Source: CAVXJN01 sp963762165 (GTDB taxonomy: Bacteria; Pseudomonadota; Gammaproteobacteria; JASBUN01). From it: a stretch of 64,000 nucleotides of DNA. The translations under genes and the position numbers were made by a program. Below the pieces are notes generated by a model. It did not search any database. It saw only the letters and a program-made list of their open reading frames with translations, and was not told the origin of the DNA. Position 1 is the first letter of the stretch; each line of letters begins with the position of its first letter. This document shows positions 49,449-59,015 of this stretch, one piece after another. The stretch lies in assembly GCA_963762165.1 (NCBI GenBank), contig CAVXJN010000003.1:1426001-1490000 (forward strand), in the 5' to 3' direction.

Positions 49449-51019
49449 ACCCAGTTCCGTCGATGATCGGCAATCGAGCGCAGTCGGTCTTGCATGTCGG
49501 TATCGTGAGGCGTGCGCAAGCCTTCGACCAGAAATGTCGACACGGGTTCGGCTTTGCCGCGGATACGGATGGATTCGAACTCCCGCACCATGGTGCCTTC
49601 CTTGACGCCAGGAAACGCCAGCATTTGTTCGCTGATAATGATTTGCCCGGCGGTGGAGACCGAGCATAGTCGCGAGGCAAGGTTTACGCTGTCGCCGACC
49701 ACGGTATATTGAACACGTTCCTGTGTACCGATATTTCCGGCCAGCATTTCGCCTGCGTTGACGCCGATTCGATAGTGCATCGGCGGTAGACCGTTGGCGC
49801 GACGCTCGCGATTCAATTGACGGGCAAGCTGCTGGAAAAACACCGCGCAGGCGATAGCGTGAAAGGCATGCTCCTCGTCCGCATCCGGCACCCCGAATAC
49901 CACCATGGCGCAATCGCCCATGTATTTGTCGATGGTGCCGTGATACAGAGACGCTGCGCTACTGATGGCGCGGTAGAACTCGTTCAACAGAACAGCAACT
50001 TTTTCGGGCGGCATGGTTTCCGAGCGCGCAGTGAAATCGACGATGTCGACGAACATTACGCTGCCGTATGCTTGATTGCCCCCGAGTTCGACCGGCTCGA
50101 GGCCCGCGACCACGCGTCGTGCGACTTCCGGGGGAACGTAGCGCGACAATGCTTGCTCGACCTGGCGCTTCTGCAGAAGACCTTCCGCCATTGCGTTGAA
50201 GGAATGCATCAGATAACCGATTTCGTCATGGCGGCGTTCAGTGATTCGGTATTCGTACAGACCGGACCCGATCGCGCGACTCATCGCCAGCAAATTGCGA
50301 AGCGGACGTGTCAGCCGCTGGCCCAACAGGTAGGAAAGCAGCACTCCCAGACTCACCAGCACCAGCGTGATCTTGACGATGGAATGCAACGATTCGCGCA
50401 GGGTCTGGGTCATGAGCTCGCGGCTGAAGGAAATGATGGCGTAGCCGACTACGACATCGCGAAAGCGAACCGGGCTGACGAATGCGATTGCGTCCACGGG
50501 GTTGTGAGTGCTGCGATTCCATTGCCAGCTGATGGTGTGATCACTGTCGTCGAGGAACGGCTCGGAACGGCCGTTGAAGGGTGCTCCGGCCTGGAAAGGA
50601 CTCAGACCGGCTCGCGCGAGCAGGCGGCCTTCCTTTGAATAAATCTCGGTGCCGACAATTTGATCGCTGCTCGCCAGGTTGGCGGTCAGTACCTGCAACA
50701 GAAGACCGTCGTTCGCCAACAAAGGCTCTTTTGCCGATTCCGCTGCCTGCTGCACGACGGTTTGCCCGAAGGTGCGCATGTTGCGTTCCAGTAGCTCGGA
50801 CTGATTGCGTATCATCAGCGCTCCGGTGAGCAACATTACCACGCTGATCAAAAGGCTGATGGAGACGGCGAGACGGGCCGCGAAGGGCAGGCGCCCCGGT
50901 AGTTGTACGACGGCATCGAGCACGCGGCGCCAACCGGCCGGTTGGTCGATGGATTCAGCCATGTCCGCATTAGGAGTGGCGCTATGGCTCCGAGTGTTTT
51001 TCAGATCTGAAAACTCCAT
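49445..51019 (-). CDS. Membrane-bound class III adenylate/guanylate cyclase with HAMP domain
   Basis: The protein of about 524 residues has TM1 (LAVSISLLISVVMLLTGALMI), a periplasmic sensor domain of about 150 residues, TM2 (IVKITLVLVSLGVLLSYLLG), a HAMP domain and a cytoplasmic class III cyclase domain. The metal Asp pair is in VMFVDIVDFTARSE, the substrate Lys in HGTIDKYMGDCAM, and the transition-state Asn/Arg in GDSVNLASRL. All catalytic parts are present, so it should be active; the base preference (ATP from the Lys) is inference. ATG 51019 is chosen, though ATG 50962 gives a shorter N-terminus. Confidence 0.9.
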   Translation of the reverse strand: MEFSDLKNTRSHSATPNADMAESIDQPAGWRRVLDAVVQLPGRLPFAARLAVSISLLISVVMLLTGALMIRNQSELLERNMRTFGQTVVQQAAESAKEPLLANDGLLLQVLTANLASSDQIVGTEIYSKEGRLLARAGLSPFQAGAPFNGRSEPFLDDSDHTISWQWNRSTHNPVDAIAFVSPVRFRDVVVGYAIISFSRELMTQTLRESLHSIVKITLVLVSLGVLLSYLLGQRLTRPLRNLLAMSRAIGSGLYEYRITERRHDEIGYLMHSFNAMAEGLLQKRQVEQALSRYVPPEVARRVVAGLEPVELGGNQAYGSVMFVDIVDFTARSETMPPEKVAVLLNEFYRAISSAASLYHGTIDKYMGDCAMVVFGVPDADEEHAFHAIACAVFFQQLARQLNRERRANGLPPMHYRIGVNAGEMLAGNIGTQERVQYTVVGDSVNLASRLCSVSTAGQIIISEQMLAFPGVKEGTMVREFESIRIRGKAEPVSTFLVEGLRTPHDTDMQDRLRSIADHRRNWV

Positions 51020-51298
51020 TTTCGGTCGCCGGGCCAGGAAAAGCTTGGCCAATGATAACACGTGCCCCCATGATCTCGATAACCGGCTGATTTGCGGCGC
51101 GCTGGATGCCGGCCGGACGGCGCGATGGTTGCACGGTCGGGCACGCGGGTTATGGCCATCGAAAAGATATGGAAATCGTTCGTCGCGGACCACGGTCCGG
51201 TTATGTCCGGCGCGTCAGCATCGCGCCGCCCTATGGCGCCGTGCATCGCACGGACCGCGCCGTTACAATACTCCGTTTGTGACAATTTGGACTCAGTC

Positions 51299-52546
51299 AT
51301 GACCTTGATTCGACCTTTTCGTGGTCTGCGGCCTGCACCTGAGCGTGCGGAGGACGTCGTCGCGCCGCCTTACGACGTTTTGACGACCGCAGAAGCACGC
51401 CTTCGCGCCGAAGGAAGGCCGTGGAGTTTTCTGCACATCTCCAAGCCGGAAATCGATTTGCCTGCCGATACCGACCCTTATGACTCGAAGGTCTACGAAA
51501 AGGGCGCGCAAAATCTGCAGCGCATGATTGACGAGGGCGTGCTGATCCGGGATCCGCAGGACTGCTATTACGTGTACCGGCTCACCATGGGCAGCCATAC
51601 CCAGACCGGCTTGGTGGCGGTGGCTTCGGTTGCCGACTATGACAGCAACCGCATCCGCAAGCACGAGTTTACCCGGCCGCAGAAAGAGGATGATCGCGTC
51701 CGCCAGATCGATGCCCTCAATGCCCAGACCGGACCGGTCTTTCTTACCTACCGACACCATGCCGAGGTCGATCGGCTCCTGGAGCGCTGCAACCAAGGAA
51801 AACCCGGTTTACGACTTGACGGCCGACGACGATGTTCGCCACACGCTATGGGTGGTTGCGCGATACCGCAGTGATCGATACCTTGACGGCCAGCTTCGAC
51901 GCCATGAATTGTCTGTATATCGCCGACGGGCACCATCGTTCCGCGGCCGCCTCGCGGGTTGCGGCATTACGTACCGCAGCCAATCCAAGTCATAGTGGTG
52001 AGGAAAGCTACAATTATTTTCTGTCTGTGTTGTTTCCCGACGATCAGATGCAGATTTTGGATTACAACCGGGTGCGTCAAGGATCTTAATGGTCATTCAA
52101 AAGAAGAGTTTTTGGCGCTGGTCAGCGAGCGTTTCCAGGTCTCGGCGCAATCGGAGGCAGTACGTCCCCGGCAGGCAGCCGAGTTCGGCATGTACCTCGA
52201 CGGTCAATGGTATCGGCTGCGCGTTGCCGCAGGAGCGCGTTCCCGCGGACGACCCGGTGGCGCGTCTGGACGTGAGTCTGCTGGCCGATAATCTCATCAG
52301 CCCGATTCTCGGTATTGACGATCCCCGCCGCGACGAACGGATCGATTTCGTCGGCGGTATCCGCGGGCTGGGCGAACTGGAAAAGCGGGTCGACAGCGGC
52401 GACATGGCGGTGGCCTTTTCGCTGCATCCCACTGCGATGCAGCGATTTGATGGCGGTGGCGGATGCCAACGAAGTCATGCCGCCGAAGTCGACCTGGTTC
52501 GAACCGAAGCTGGGAGACGGTCTCGGTTTCCCACGTTCTGGATTGA
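51299..52546 (+). CDS. DUF1015 family protein (about six frameshifts)
   Basis: This is a DUF1015 family protein of about 414 residues. It starts MTLIRPFRGLRPAPERAEDV with VVAPPYDVL, has LYIADGHHRSAAASRV in the middle and ends MPPKSTWFEPKLGDGLVSHVLD with TGA at 52544-52546 after correction. Shifts lie near 51783-51795, 51860, 52070, 52230, 52445 (a TTT where TT is expected) and 52525 (a surplus C). Such a density is unusual even here. It may still be consensus error, but real decay cannot be excluded. Function unknown; homologues have been linked to kinases or to HipO-like neighbours without firm evidence. It is convergent with the FimX-like gene. Confidence 0.78.
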
Positions 52547-52550
52547 AGGT

Positions 52551-54639
52551 CTAGCGCTTCCTCGCCCTGGAAATCGAAGTTCATTTCTTCTCCAGGGGAC
52601 TGCAGGAAATGGCCTTGAATGTAGTTGACGCCGCATTGCCACAGCACGGCTAGGCTGCTGGCGTCTTCCACGTACTCGGCGATGGTGGTCTTACCCATGG
52701 AGTGGGCTGTCTCGGTAATGGACTTGACCATTTCCTGGTTCTGGGCGCTTCCCGCCAGATTGTGCATGAAGGAGCCGTCGATCTTCAGATAATCGGCGGG
52801 CAGATGTTTGAGCAGCTGCAAGGAATTCACGCCGCTGCCGAAATGTTCCAGTGCCAAGCCACAGCGCAGTTCCTGAAGTCCGCCGTGAAATGCTTTGGCT
52901 TGTTTGAGATTGGTGACTGCGGCAGCTTCGGAGAGTTCGAATACGATGGTGTCGCCCTGTAGGCGGGCTGCCTTGAGCTGTTCGCTGATCCACGAAAGCA
53001 GCGTGGGTTCGCTCACAGTCTTGACCGAGAGCTTGATGAAAAACACCGTGTCGTGGCCGCCGCGGCGGCGTTCGGTCAATACTTCGATGGCGCGGCGCAT
53101 GACCCAGCGATCGACTTCGCCGATCAAGTTGGCATTCTCGGCAGCCGGCAGGAACTGTCCCGGCAGCACTTCATTGCCTTCTTCGTCGGCCATCCGCACC
53201 AGGACTTCGTACTTCTCTTGGGTTTCCCCATGCAGGCTGGCGATGGGTTGGTACACCAGCCAGAACTCGTTTTTCTCAAGTGCGTCGCGTACCCGCTGGG
53301 TCCATTGCTCGTCCCGTTCGCGGCCTGCCTTTTCCTCGGTAACGGGATCGTGCTGATGGATGCAGTTGCCGCCTTTTTTGCGCGCGGTTTCGCAGGCCAA
53401 GTTGGGCACGCGACAGCACCTGTTGCGCATCGTTGGCTACTTCACCGACCGTGCTGATGCCAATGCTGCATGTGGCCGTGACGCGATTGTCCGTTGACGT
53501 CAGAAATATGCGACTTCGATGGCGGAGCGAATTTGCTCGGCTAAAACTTCGGCGATGTCGCCGGCAGTTTCGCGGCACAGAACAGTGAAGGTCTGATCGG
53601 CGAATCGTGCAGCAATGCAGGATTCTCCCAGCGTGCCTCGCAATACACCGGCGAGATCGCTAAGTACCAGGTCGCTGCCGGCGATTCCGAGTTTCGAACT
53701 GATGTCCTTGAACCGATCCGGCTCGATATACAGCACACTGCCGACCGTGCCGTCGTTAGCGGCTGCCGCGATCGCGTGTTCCAGCTCATCCATGAAATAC
53801 TGGCGGTTGTACAGGCCCGTTAGCAGGTCCTGATTACTCAGGAATTTGAGTTTGTTCTCCAATTCCTGGTCGGACGCCTGGTTGCGGATGATGATCTGGG
53901 TGCAGGGCTCGCCTTCAATGCTGGCCGGGGTGAGTTCCATGCGCGCTTTAAAGCGCCCGCCGTCGGCCTTCAGGCCGACCATATCCAGCTCGTCTTTCGC
54001 GGATTGTCCCTTGGAAAAATTGCGTAGAAAGTCTTTGAACTCGGAGTGGTGGTCCGGTGCGACCATATCCATGATCGGCATGCCTTCGAGATCGTCCAAT
54101 TCATGCAGGCCAAACATTTCCAGGTACACCGGATTGGCATAGACGTGCATGCCGTCATGCACATAAGTGATGGCGTCGCGGGAACTGTCGAGCAAGGCGC
54201 GGCAGCGCTTTTCGCTTTCGCGCATGGTTTTTTCGGCTTGTCGCAAGCGACGCCGGGCCTCAAGTGATTCCAGCTCCCGCGTGACCGCCAGTTGCAGGTG
54301 TTCGGGATTGCTCGATAGGACCAGGTCGCGTGCGCCGTCACGCAAAACCTCGGCTTGAATTTCGGGGTCGAACTCGTCTGCAACCGCGAGCACCGGAACA
54401 TCACGCTCCGCCTTTCGCAGAGCGGCAAAAACATGCATGAGGCCGGGGTCGAGGGCGTCGATGGCGCAAAGAATCAAATCCAGGGTCTGGTCCTTGACCG
54501 CCTCCTGCAGATCTTGGTCGCTCGACACCTGGCTGGGACGCAGCGCAAAACCGCCATTGCGCAGCGAGCTGGCCAACGCTTCCGAGCCGTCCAGTGAGTC
54601 GTTGACGATCAACACGCGCAATAGATTGTCTTTGTCCAC
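52551..54639 (-). CDS. FimX-like c-di-GMP protein: receiver-like, PAS, degenerate GGDEF and EAL (two or three frameshifts)
   Basis: Domains in order are a receiver-like domain (1-120), a PAS domain (about 140-265), a GGDEF domain whose motif is degenerate (RFADQTF), and an EAL domain whose motif reads EVL (KYEVLVRM). This matches FimX, which binds c-di-GMP with high affinity at its inactive EAL domain and controls type IV pili. Frameshifts occur at about 53502 (a missing C, joining VAYF to LTSTDNRV) and about 53400 (a surplus G before ACETARKKGG). The C-terminus probably ends at 52551, where the TAG forms a CTAG tail with the neighbouring gene, but a third shift in the last 20 codons would be needed; in the frame as read it runs on to 52297. 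Confidence 0.85.
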
Positions 54640-54995
54640 TAACGGGATCCTTTGCTGAGATTCGGTCCTTTTAGAACTGAATACACTGATTTCTTTAAAG
54701 TTTTTAGCAATTCCGGCGGCCCTGTCGGCAGCGGGCGCAAACCACTGGGCGAAGCGCAGGCCGCCCTTTACCCACTATCGGCAGTTGGCCATACAAATTA
54801 ACACTGCGGAACGAGGAGCGGGAAGCGACGCGCGGCGGCCAAGCGGGCCTCGGACGCGGCGGCTCTCTGATGGGAAACGCACTTTTGCGCTCTCCGAGCG
54901 CGTGCCATACTGGAACCGGAACTCGCTGCCGGATGATTTGGTACAGGCATGCGCTCGACGGCGGCGGGCTGGTGGCAAATGGTGTGGAGGCGACA
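54640..54995. other. Divergent intergenic region without a gene
   Basis: This 356-base stretch separates the FimX-like gene (minus) from the GNAT gene (plus). It contains an AT-rich block at about 54660-54710, probably the FimX-like promoter, and a GC-rich part without a recognisable coding frame. GGAGG at 54986-54990 is the GNAT Shine-Dalgarno. I find no tRNA, repeat or hairpin worth naming. Confidence 0.5.
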
Positions 54996-55517
54996 ATGCA
55001 TGGGATCAAGGTCCGGCCCGAGTCCGGGGCCGATATCAAAGCGATCGACGTAGTGCACTTGAGCGCGTTCGGCGGAGACGAAGAGGTGAATCTGGTCAGT
55101 GCGCTGCGTGGTACTGCAGGATTCGATCCCAGTCTGTCGTTGGTCGCAGAATTTCACGACCGCATCGTTGGTCATATTTTGATGACCAAGGTTCGGCTGC
55201 AACGCGACCACGGGGGAAGGGATATTCTCGCCTTGGCGCCGATGGCAGTCGTTCCGTCCCAGAGTCATCGCGGTATCGGCTCAGAGCTGGTCCAAGCCGC
55301 TCTCAAGGCGGCGCAGCAGGTGGATTATCCAGCTGTCGCCGTGGTGGGCCATCCTGAATTCTATCGGCGGTTCGGATTCGAGCCCGCTTCGAAGTGGCAG
55401 CTTCACTGTAACTTGCCTGCTCCGCCCGAAGCCGTAATGGCCTTGGAGCTCGATTCAGGTGCGCTGGAAGGCGGCGGCAACATTATCTATCCGGCGCAAT
55501 TTTCCTGCGTCTATTGA
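54996..55517 (+). CDS. GNAT family N-acetyltransferase (YhbS-like)
   Basis: This 173-residue GNAT protein is of the YhbS type. The acetyl-CoA binding loop is visible in MAVVPSQSHRGIGSELVQAALKAA, preceded by the beta-strand RDILALAPM, and the C-terminal FYRRFGFEPA is typical. ATG 54996 has a GGAGG five bases before. It ends three bases before the stop of the convergent PilZ-type gene. The substrate is unknown. Confidence 0.88.
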   Translation: MHGIKVRPESGADIKAIDVVHLSAFGGDEEVNLVSALRGTAGFDPSLSLVAEFHDRIVGHILMTKVRLQRDHGGRDILALAPMAVVPSQSHRGIGSELVQAALKAAQQVDYPAVAVVGHPEFYRRFGFEPASKWQLHCNLPAPPEAVMALELDSGALEGGGNIIYPAQFSCVY

Positions 55518-55519
55518 AA

Positions 55520-57214
55520 TTATCTCTCCGCTCCGGCATCGGGTCGGTCACCGTCCAACCGGTCGTAGACGAAGTGGGAAAAACTTCCGTTGCGCTCCAA
55601 CTCTTCGGTCAACTGAACGCGCCGGGGCATGCCCTGATGCAAAACTTCAAGCTGTTCGCCGACGCGATGTTCGGTGGAAGCGACGATCAAGCTCGCCGGT
55701 TGCCCGGCGGCGCGAATCGCAGGCAAATCCAGCGCGGTATCCTGACGGCGATCGCGCGTATTGCGCGCTAATACTGCTTCGGCGGACGGCGCGAGGATCT
55801 CGATGCCCAGTTTGAGGCCTTGATCGGGTTCGTATTGCATCCAGCGGACCACGCCGACGGTCCAGGAGTGGCCGCCGTTCTCTCTCAGGCTCACGACTTC
55901 GCCCACTTTCGCCGAGGATGGCTTGTCGCTGTCCCAAAGCAGGCAGCAACCGCGGGCGCTGACATCCACCGTGCGCCACAAGAAGTCCCGGTACTCGGGT
56001 TCCGGCAAAGCCGCACCCGGCAGCGGATAATGCGCCACCGAATCGCTGCGCCGCGATGTGTTTGCGAAAAATCGCTCATTGCCGTCGTCGTACCAGCTGT
56101 GGTCGAGCGTGATATGGGTTTCGCCTTGATTGGTCTGTAAGTCCAGCGGCGGCACGATTCCCAGAGCCGGCGGGAATTCTGCCGGTATTTCGGGCACTGC
56201 CGGGGCGTCGCGTTCGAGCAAAAAGTACGCGGTGTTCAATCCCAGGCCGACGCGTATGTCCGATGCCTGCGTTATACGCTTGAAACCGCGTCGGGGAGGA
56301 CGGCGCCACAGGGCCAGCAGCCGACGGCGCAATTGCAGCTCCGGTTCATTGTGCTCGAGCCCCGCTTCGTCCAGCGCTTCCACTACAGCCGACAGATCGA
56401 CATAACGGACATTGCCGGCATCGTGTTCCTGTGCGCGAGGGTACGGAGGACGGTCCTGTTCGGTGCGTATCTGGAACGCGGTGTGCTGGGTGGGTTGCGG
56501 ACTGAGAATCAGCTTGTGTGCGAGCGCTGAGGCCAGGGTCAAAACGCGGCCCAGCTCGTCGCGACGCAGTCTATAGGGGTTGGCTAGGCTCACCAGCAAC
56601 GACTCCCGGTACAGTTCGCCGATGCGCGATCCAATGGGCGCGCGGCGGCTCGCCGCAGCGGGCGTGAGCAGCTCGTGATCCTCGGCGATTCGATGCAGGC
56701 TGTGCAGGTCGAGCCACAGTCCGTCGCTGGAGGGCGCATACAAGACATAGTGATCGAGCAGCAATCGACCAATTTGCTGCAGGGCGTGTTGCAGCGATGC
56801 GGCCAACAACTTGCGCTCGCTGCGTCCACCTGTAATCGAATCGACGACTATCAGTTTGTAGGTGTCGGCGAATGAGCGCAGCAGTGAATTACACAGGTCT
56901 GCTTGCTGCACCGCTTTGCCGGTGAGCGGAAAGCCCCGGTGACTGATGCCTTTGATCAGGGCGCGGGTCCCGAATCCGACGGTTTCGTGAATCGCATCGG
57001 CGAACCGATAGCGGCTGGGCGCATCCACGGCTGCTCGGTTCGACGACTGCACCAATGCCAGCAATCGACGGCACGATTCCTGGGGGTCGGCCAGAGGCAG
57101 TTGCCGGAGCCATTCCTGAATCCGGCGCGGCCGCAGGTCGAACTCGGATCGTTGCCGATCCTGCATCGGCACGCGAAGCCCATGGCGAGACTCATATTTT
57201 TCTTGGTCCATCAT
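55520..57214 (-). CDS. Large PilZ-domain-type protein
   Basis: This protein of about 564 residues has a long helical N-terminal part (1-370) of unknown function and a C-terminal beta-barrel region resembling PilZ, with the DxSxxG motif in VDVSARGC. A clear RxxxR partner motif is not seen, so c-di-GMP binding is uncertain. Its role is unknown; similar large proteins occur in Xanthomonadales and Chromatiales. The start is uncertain: ATG 57214 is my choice, while the frame is open to 57271. It lies between a GNAT gene and epmB. Confidence 0.65.
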   Translation of the reverse strand: MMDQEKYESRHGLRVPMQDRQRSEFDLRPRRIQEWLRQLPLADPQESCRRLLALVQSSNRAAVDAPSRYRFADAIHETVGFGTRALIKGISHRGFPLTGKAVQQADLCNSLLRSFADTYKLIVVDSITGGRSERKLLAASLQHALQQIGRLLLDHYVLYAPSSDGLWLDLHSLHRIAEDHELLTPAAASRRAPIGSRIGELYRESLLVSLANPYRLRRDELGRVLTLASALAHKLILSPQPTQHTAFQIRTEQDRPPYPRAQEHDAGNVRYVDLSAVVEALDEAGLEHNEPELQLRRRLLALWRRPPRRGFKRITQASDIRVGLGLNTAYFLLERDAPAVPEIPAEFPPALGIVPPLDLQTNQGETHITLDHSWYDDGNERFFANTSRRSDSVAHYPLPGAALPEPEYRDFLWRTVDVSARGCCLLWDSDKPSSAKVGEVVSLRENGGHSWTVGVVRWMQYEPDQGLKLGIEILAPSAEAVLARNTRDRRQDTALDLPAIRAAGQPASLIVASTEHRVGEQLEVLHQGMPRRVQLTEELERNGSFSHFVYDRLDGDRPDAGAER

Positions 57215-57339
57215 CCGCTGTCGATCCACAATCTCCGTGCCGCGCGAGCGGCGCCGATTTTCTTCCACCATAACGCGAGCCGGGCGTCGGTCTCAATACA
57301 ACCAATGACATACGAGTCCCGGGCACAGCCGCTTGGCCG

Positions 57340-58352
57340 TCAGATCGCCAGCGGCGTTTTGCTGGCGGCGCCGGGAACCTCACGCACCAGTCGCGGCACC
57401 AGATAGCCGGGCAGGGATGCACTGCAGTTCGCTGCATCAATCGCCCGGCTTGGGCATCGGGCACGGCGAAGTGGGCGGCGCCCTCGACCGGGTCGAGCAT
57501 GTGCAGGTAATAGGGCAGTATCCCCGCTGAAAAGAGGGACTGGGACAATTGCTCCAACGCCGCCAGGATTGTCGTTGACGCCACGCAGCAGCACCGCCTG
57601 GTTCAGCAGCGTGGCGCCGGCATCCCGCAACCGCCGCGCGGCATCGCGCACGCCGGCGTCCAATTCCCGAGCATGGTTGACGTGCAGCACTACTACGGTC
57701 TGCAGGCGCGTTTCGCGGAGCATGTCGACAAACCCGTCGGTAATCCGGGACGGAATCACCACCGGCATCCGGGTATGGAAACGGACTCTCTCAAGGTGCC
57801 CGATGGAGGCGGCGCCGTGCAGCAGTTCCTGCAGTCGGCGGTCGCTGAGACTGAGCGGATCTCCGCCGCTGAGAATGAGTTCGTTGACTCGCGATGGGCC
57901 TCACATAGTCGATCAATGGTTGCCAATGGTCGGCGCATGCCTGCGCGTCGGGATAGGGGAATTGACGTCGAAAGCAATAGCGGCAATGAATCGCGCAGGC
58001 GCCGGTGGCAACGGCAAGCACGCGCCCGTGATATTTGTGCAATACCCCGGGGGCGGCCATGGATGCCAGATCGCCGACCGGGTCTGGGCCGTAGCCGGGC
58101 GTCGACTGCAGTTCGTCCGCCAGGGGCAAAACCTGGCGCAGCAGCGGATCGGCCGGGTCGCCATGGCTCATGCGCGCGACGAAGGCGCGCGGCACCCGCA
58201 GCGGGAATTCGCGCGCCGCGCGTGCGGCCGCAGGCAGCAAGGCCGGGTCGAGCCCCAGTAGCGCGAACAGTTCTTCCGGGACTGCGTATCGCCTCGGCCA
58301 GTTCCTGCTGCCACGGGGGTGTCTGCCTCGCGGCCGGGATTCGCGTTATCAT
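57340..58352 (-). CDS. epmB: EF-P beta-lysylation protein EpmB (four frameshifts)
   Basis: EpmB (YjeK) is a radical SAM and PLP enzyme that converts (S)-alpha-lysine to (R)-beta-lysine for the EF-P modification. It has the N-terminal WQQELAEAI segment, the radical SAM motif CAIHCRYCFRRQFPY, and ILSGGDPLSLSDRR, then VVLHVNHARELD. Four single-base shifts occur near 58278 (CCC for CC, before EELFALLGLD), 57894 (before VNELILSGG), 57567 (before LAALEQLSQSL) and 57420 (before LPGYLVPRLVREVPG). Corrected length is about 336 residues, normal. It is divergent from efp, 54 bases apart. Confidence 0.9.
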
Positions 58353-58358
58353 AACGCG
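58342..58358. promoter_or_regulatory. Perfect 17-base palindrome at the epmB/efp divergent promoter
   Basis: CGCGTTAT (58342-58349) and ATAACGCG (58351-58358) are perfect reverse complements around a single C. The palindrome overlaps the epmB start codon (58352-58350) and lies 48 bases before the efp ATG. Its central TATCAT (58347-58352) is close to a -10 hexamer for efp, though no good -35 is present. It may be a shared regulatory site. Confidence 0.4.
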
Positions 58359-58406
58359 CTCACCCGCTGGGGCGGCGTAATCCTAGAACATGCAACGGTA
58401 AGATCC

Positions 58407-58976
58407 ATGGCTACCTATAGTACTAATGAATTCAAAAGCGGTCTCAAAATCATGCTGGACGGAGACCCCTACAACATCGTCGAGAACGAATTCGTCAAAC
58501 CCGGCAAAGGCCAGGCATTCAATCGGGTGAAGGTGCGCAACCTCAAGACCGGCCGGGTCATCGATCGAACCTTCAAGTCCGGCGAATCGGTGGAGAGCGC
58601 CGACGTCCACGAGACCGAAATGCAGTATCTGTACACGGACGGCGAATTCTGGCATTTCATGGACCCGGCAAGCTACGAGCAATTGGCCGCCGACGCCAAT
58701 GCGGTGGGCGACGCGCAGAAGTGGCTCAAGGAGCAGGACATGTGCCAGGTGACCTTGTACAACGGCGAACCGTTGAGCGTCACGCCGCCAAATTTCGTGG
58801 TGCTCAAGGTAACCGAAACCGACCCGGGCGTGCGCGGCGACACGTCCGGCGGCGGCGGCAAGCCGGCGACGCTGGAAACCGGCGCCGTGGTGCGTGTGCC
58901 GTTGTTCGTGGACATGGACGAACTCATCAAAGTGGATACGCGCACGGGCGAGTACGTGTCGCGCGCCAAGGAGTAG
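58407..58976 (+). CDS. efp: Translation elongation factor P
   Basis: EF-P rescues ribosomes stalled at polyproline stretches. The 189-residue protein has three beta-barrel domains: KOW-like domain I (1-65) with the modified Lys in FVKPGKGQAFNRV, domain II (66-128) and domain III ending with VDTRTGEYVSRAKE. The Lys in GKGQAF is the beta-lysylation site, matching the presence of epmA and epmB next to it. ATG 58407 follows a GGTAAG Shine-Dalgarno. Confidence 0.98.
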   Translation: MATYSTNEFKSGLKIMLDGDPYNIVENEFVKPGKGQAFNRVKVRNLKTGRVIDRTFKSGESVESADVHETEMQYLYTDGEFWHFMDPASYEQLAADANAVGDAQKWLKEQDMCQVTLYNGEPLSVTPPNFVVLKVTETDPGVRGDTSGGGGKPATLETGAVVRVPLFVDMDELIKVDTRTGEYVSRAKE

Positions 58977-59015
58977 AGTCGCCGGCCAACCGTCCGTCGT
59001 CGCGGCGCCGCAAGC

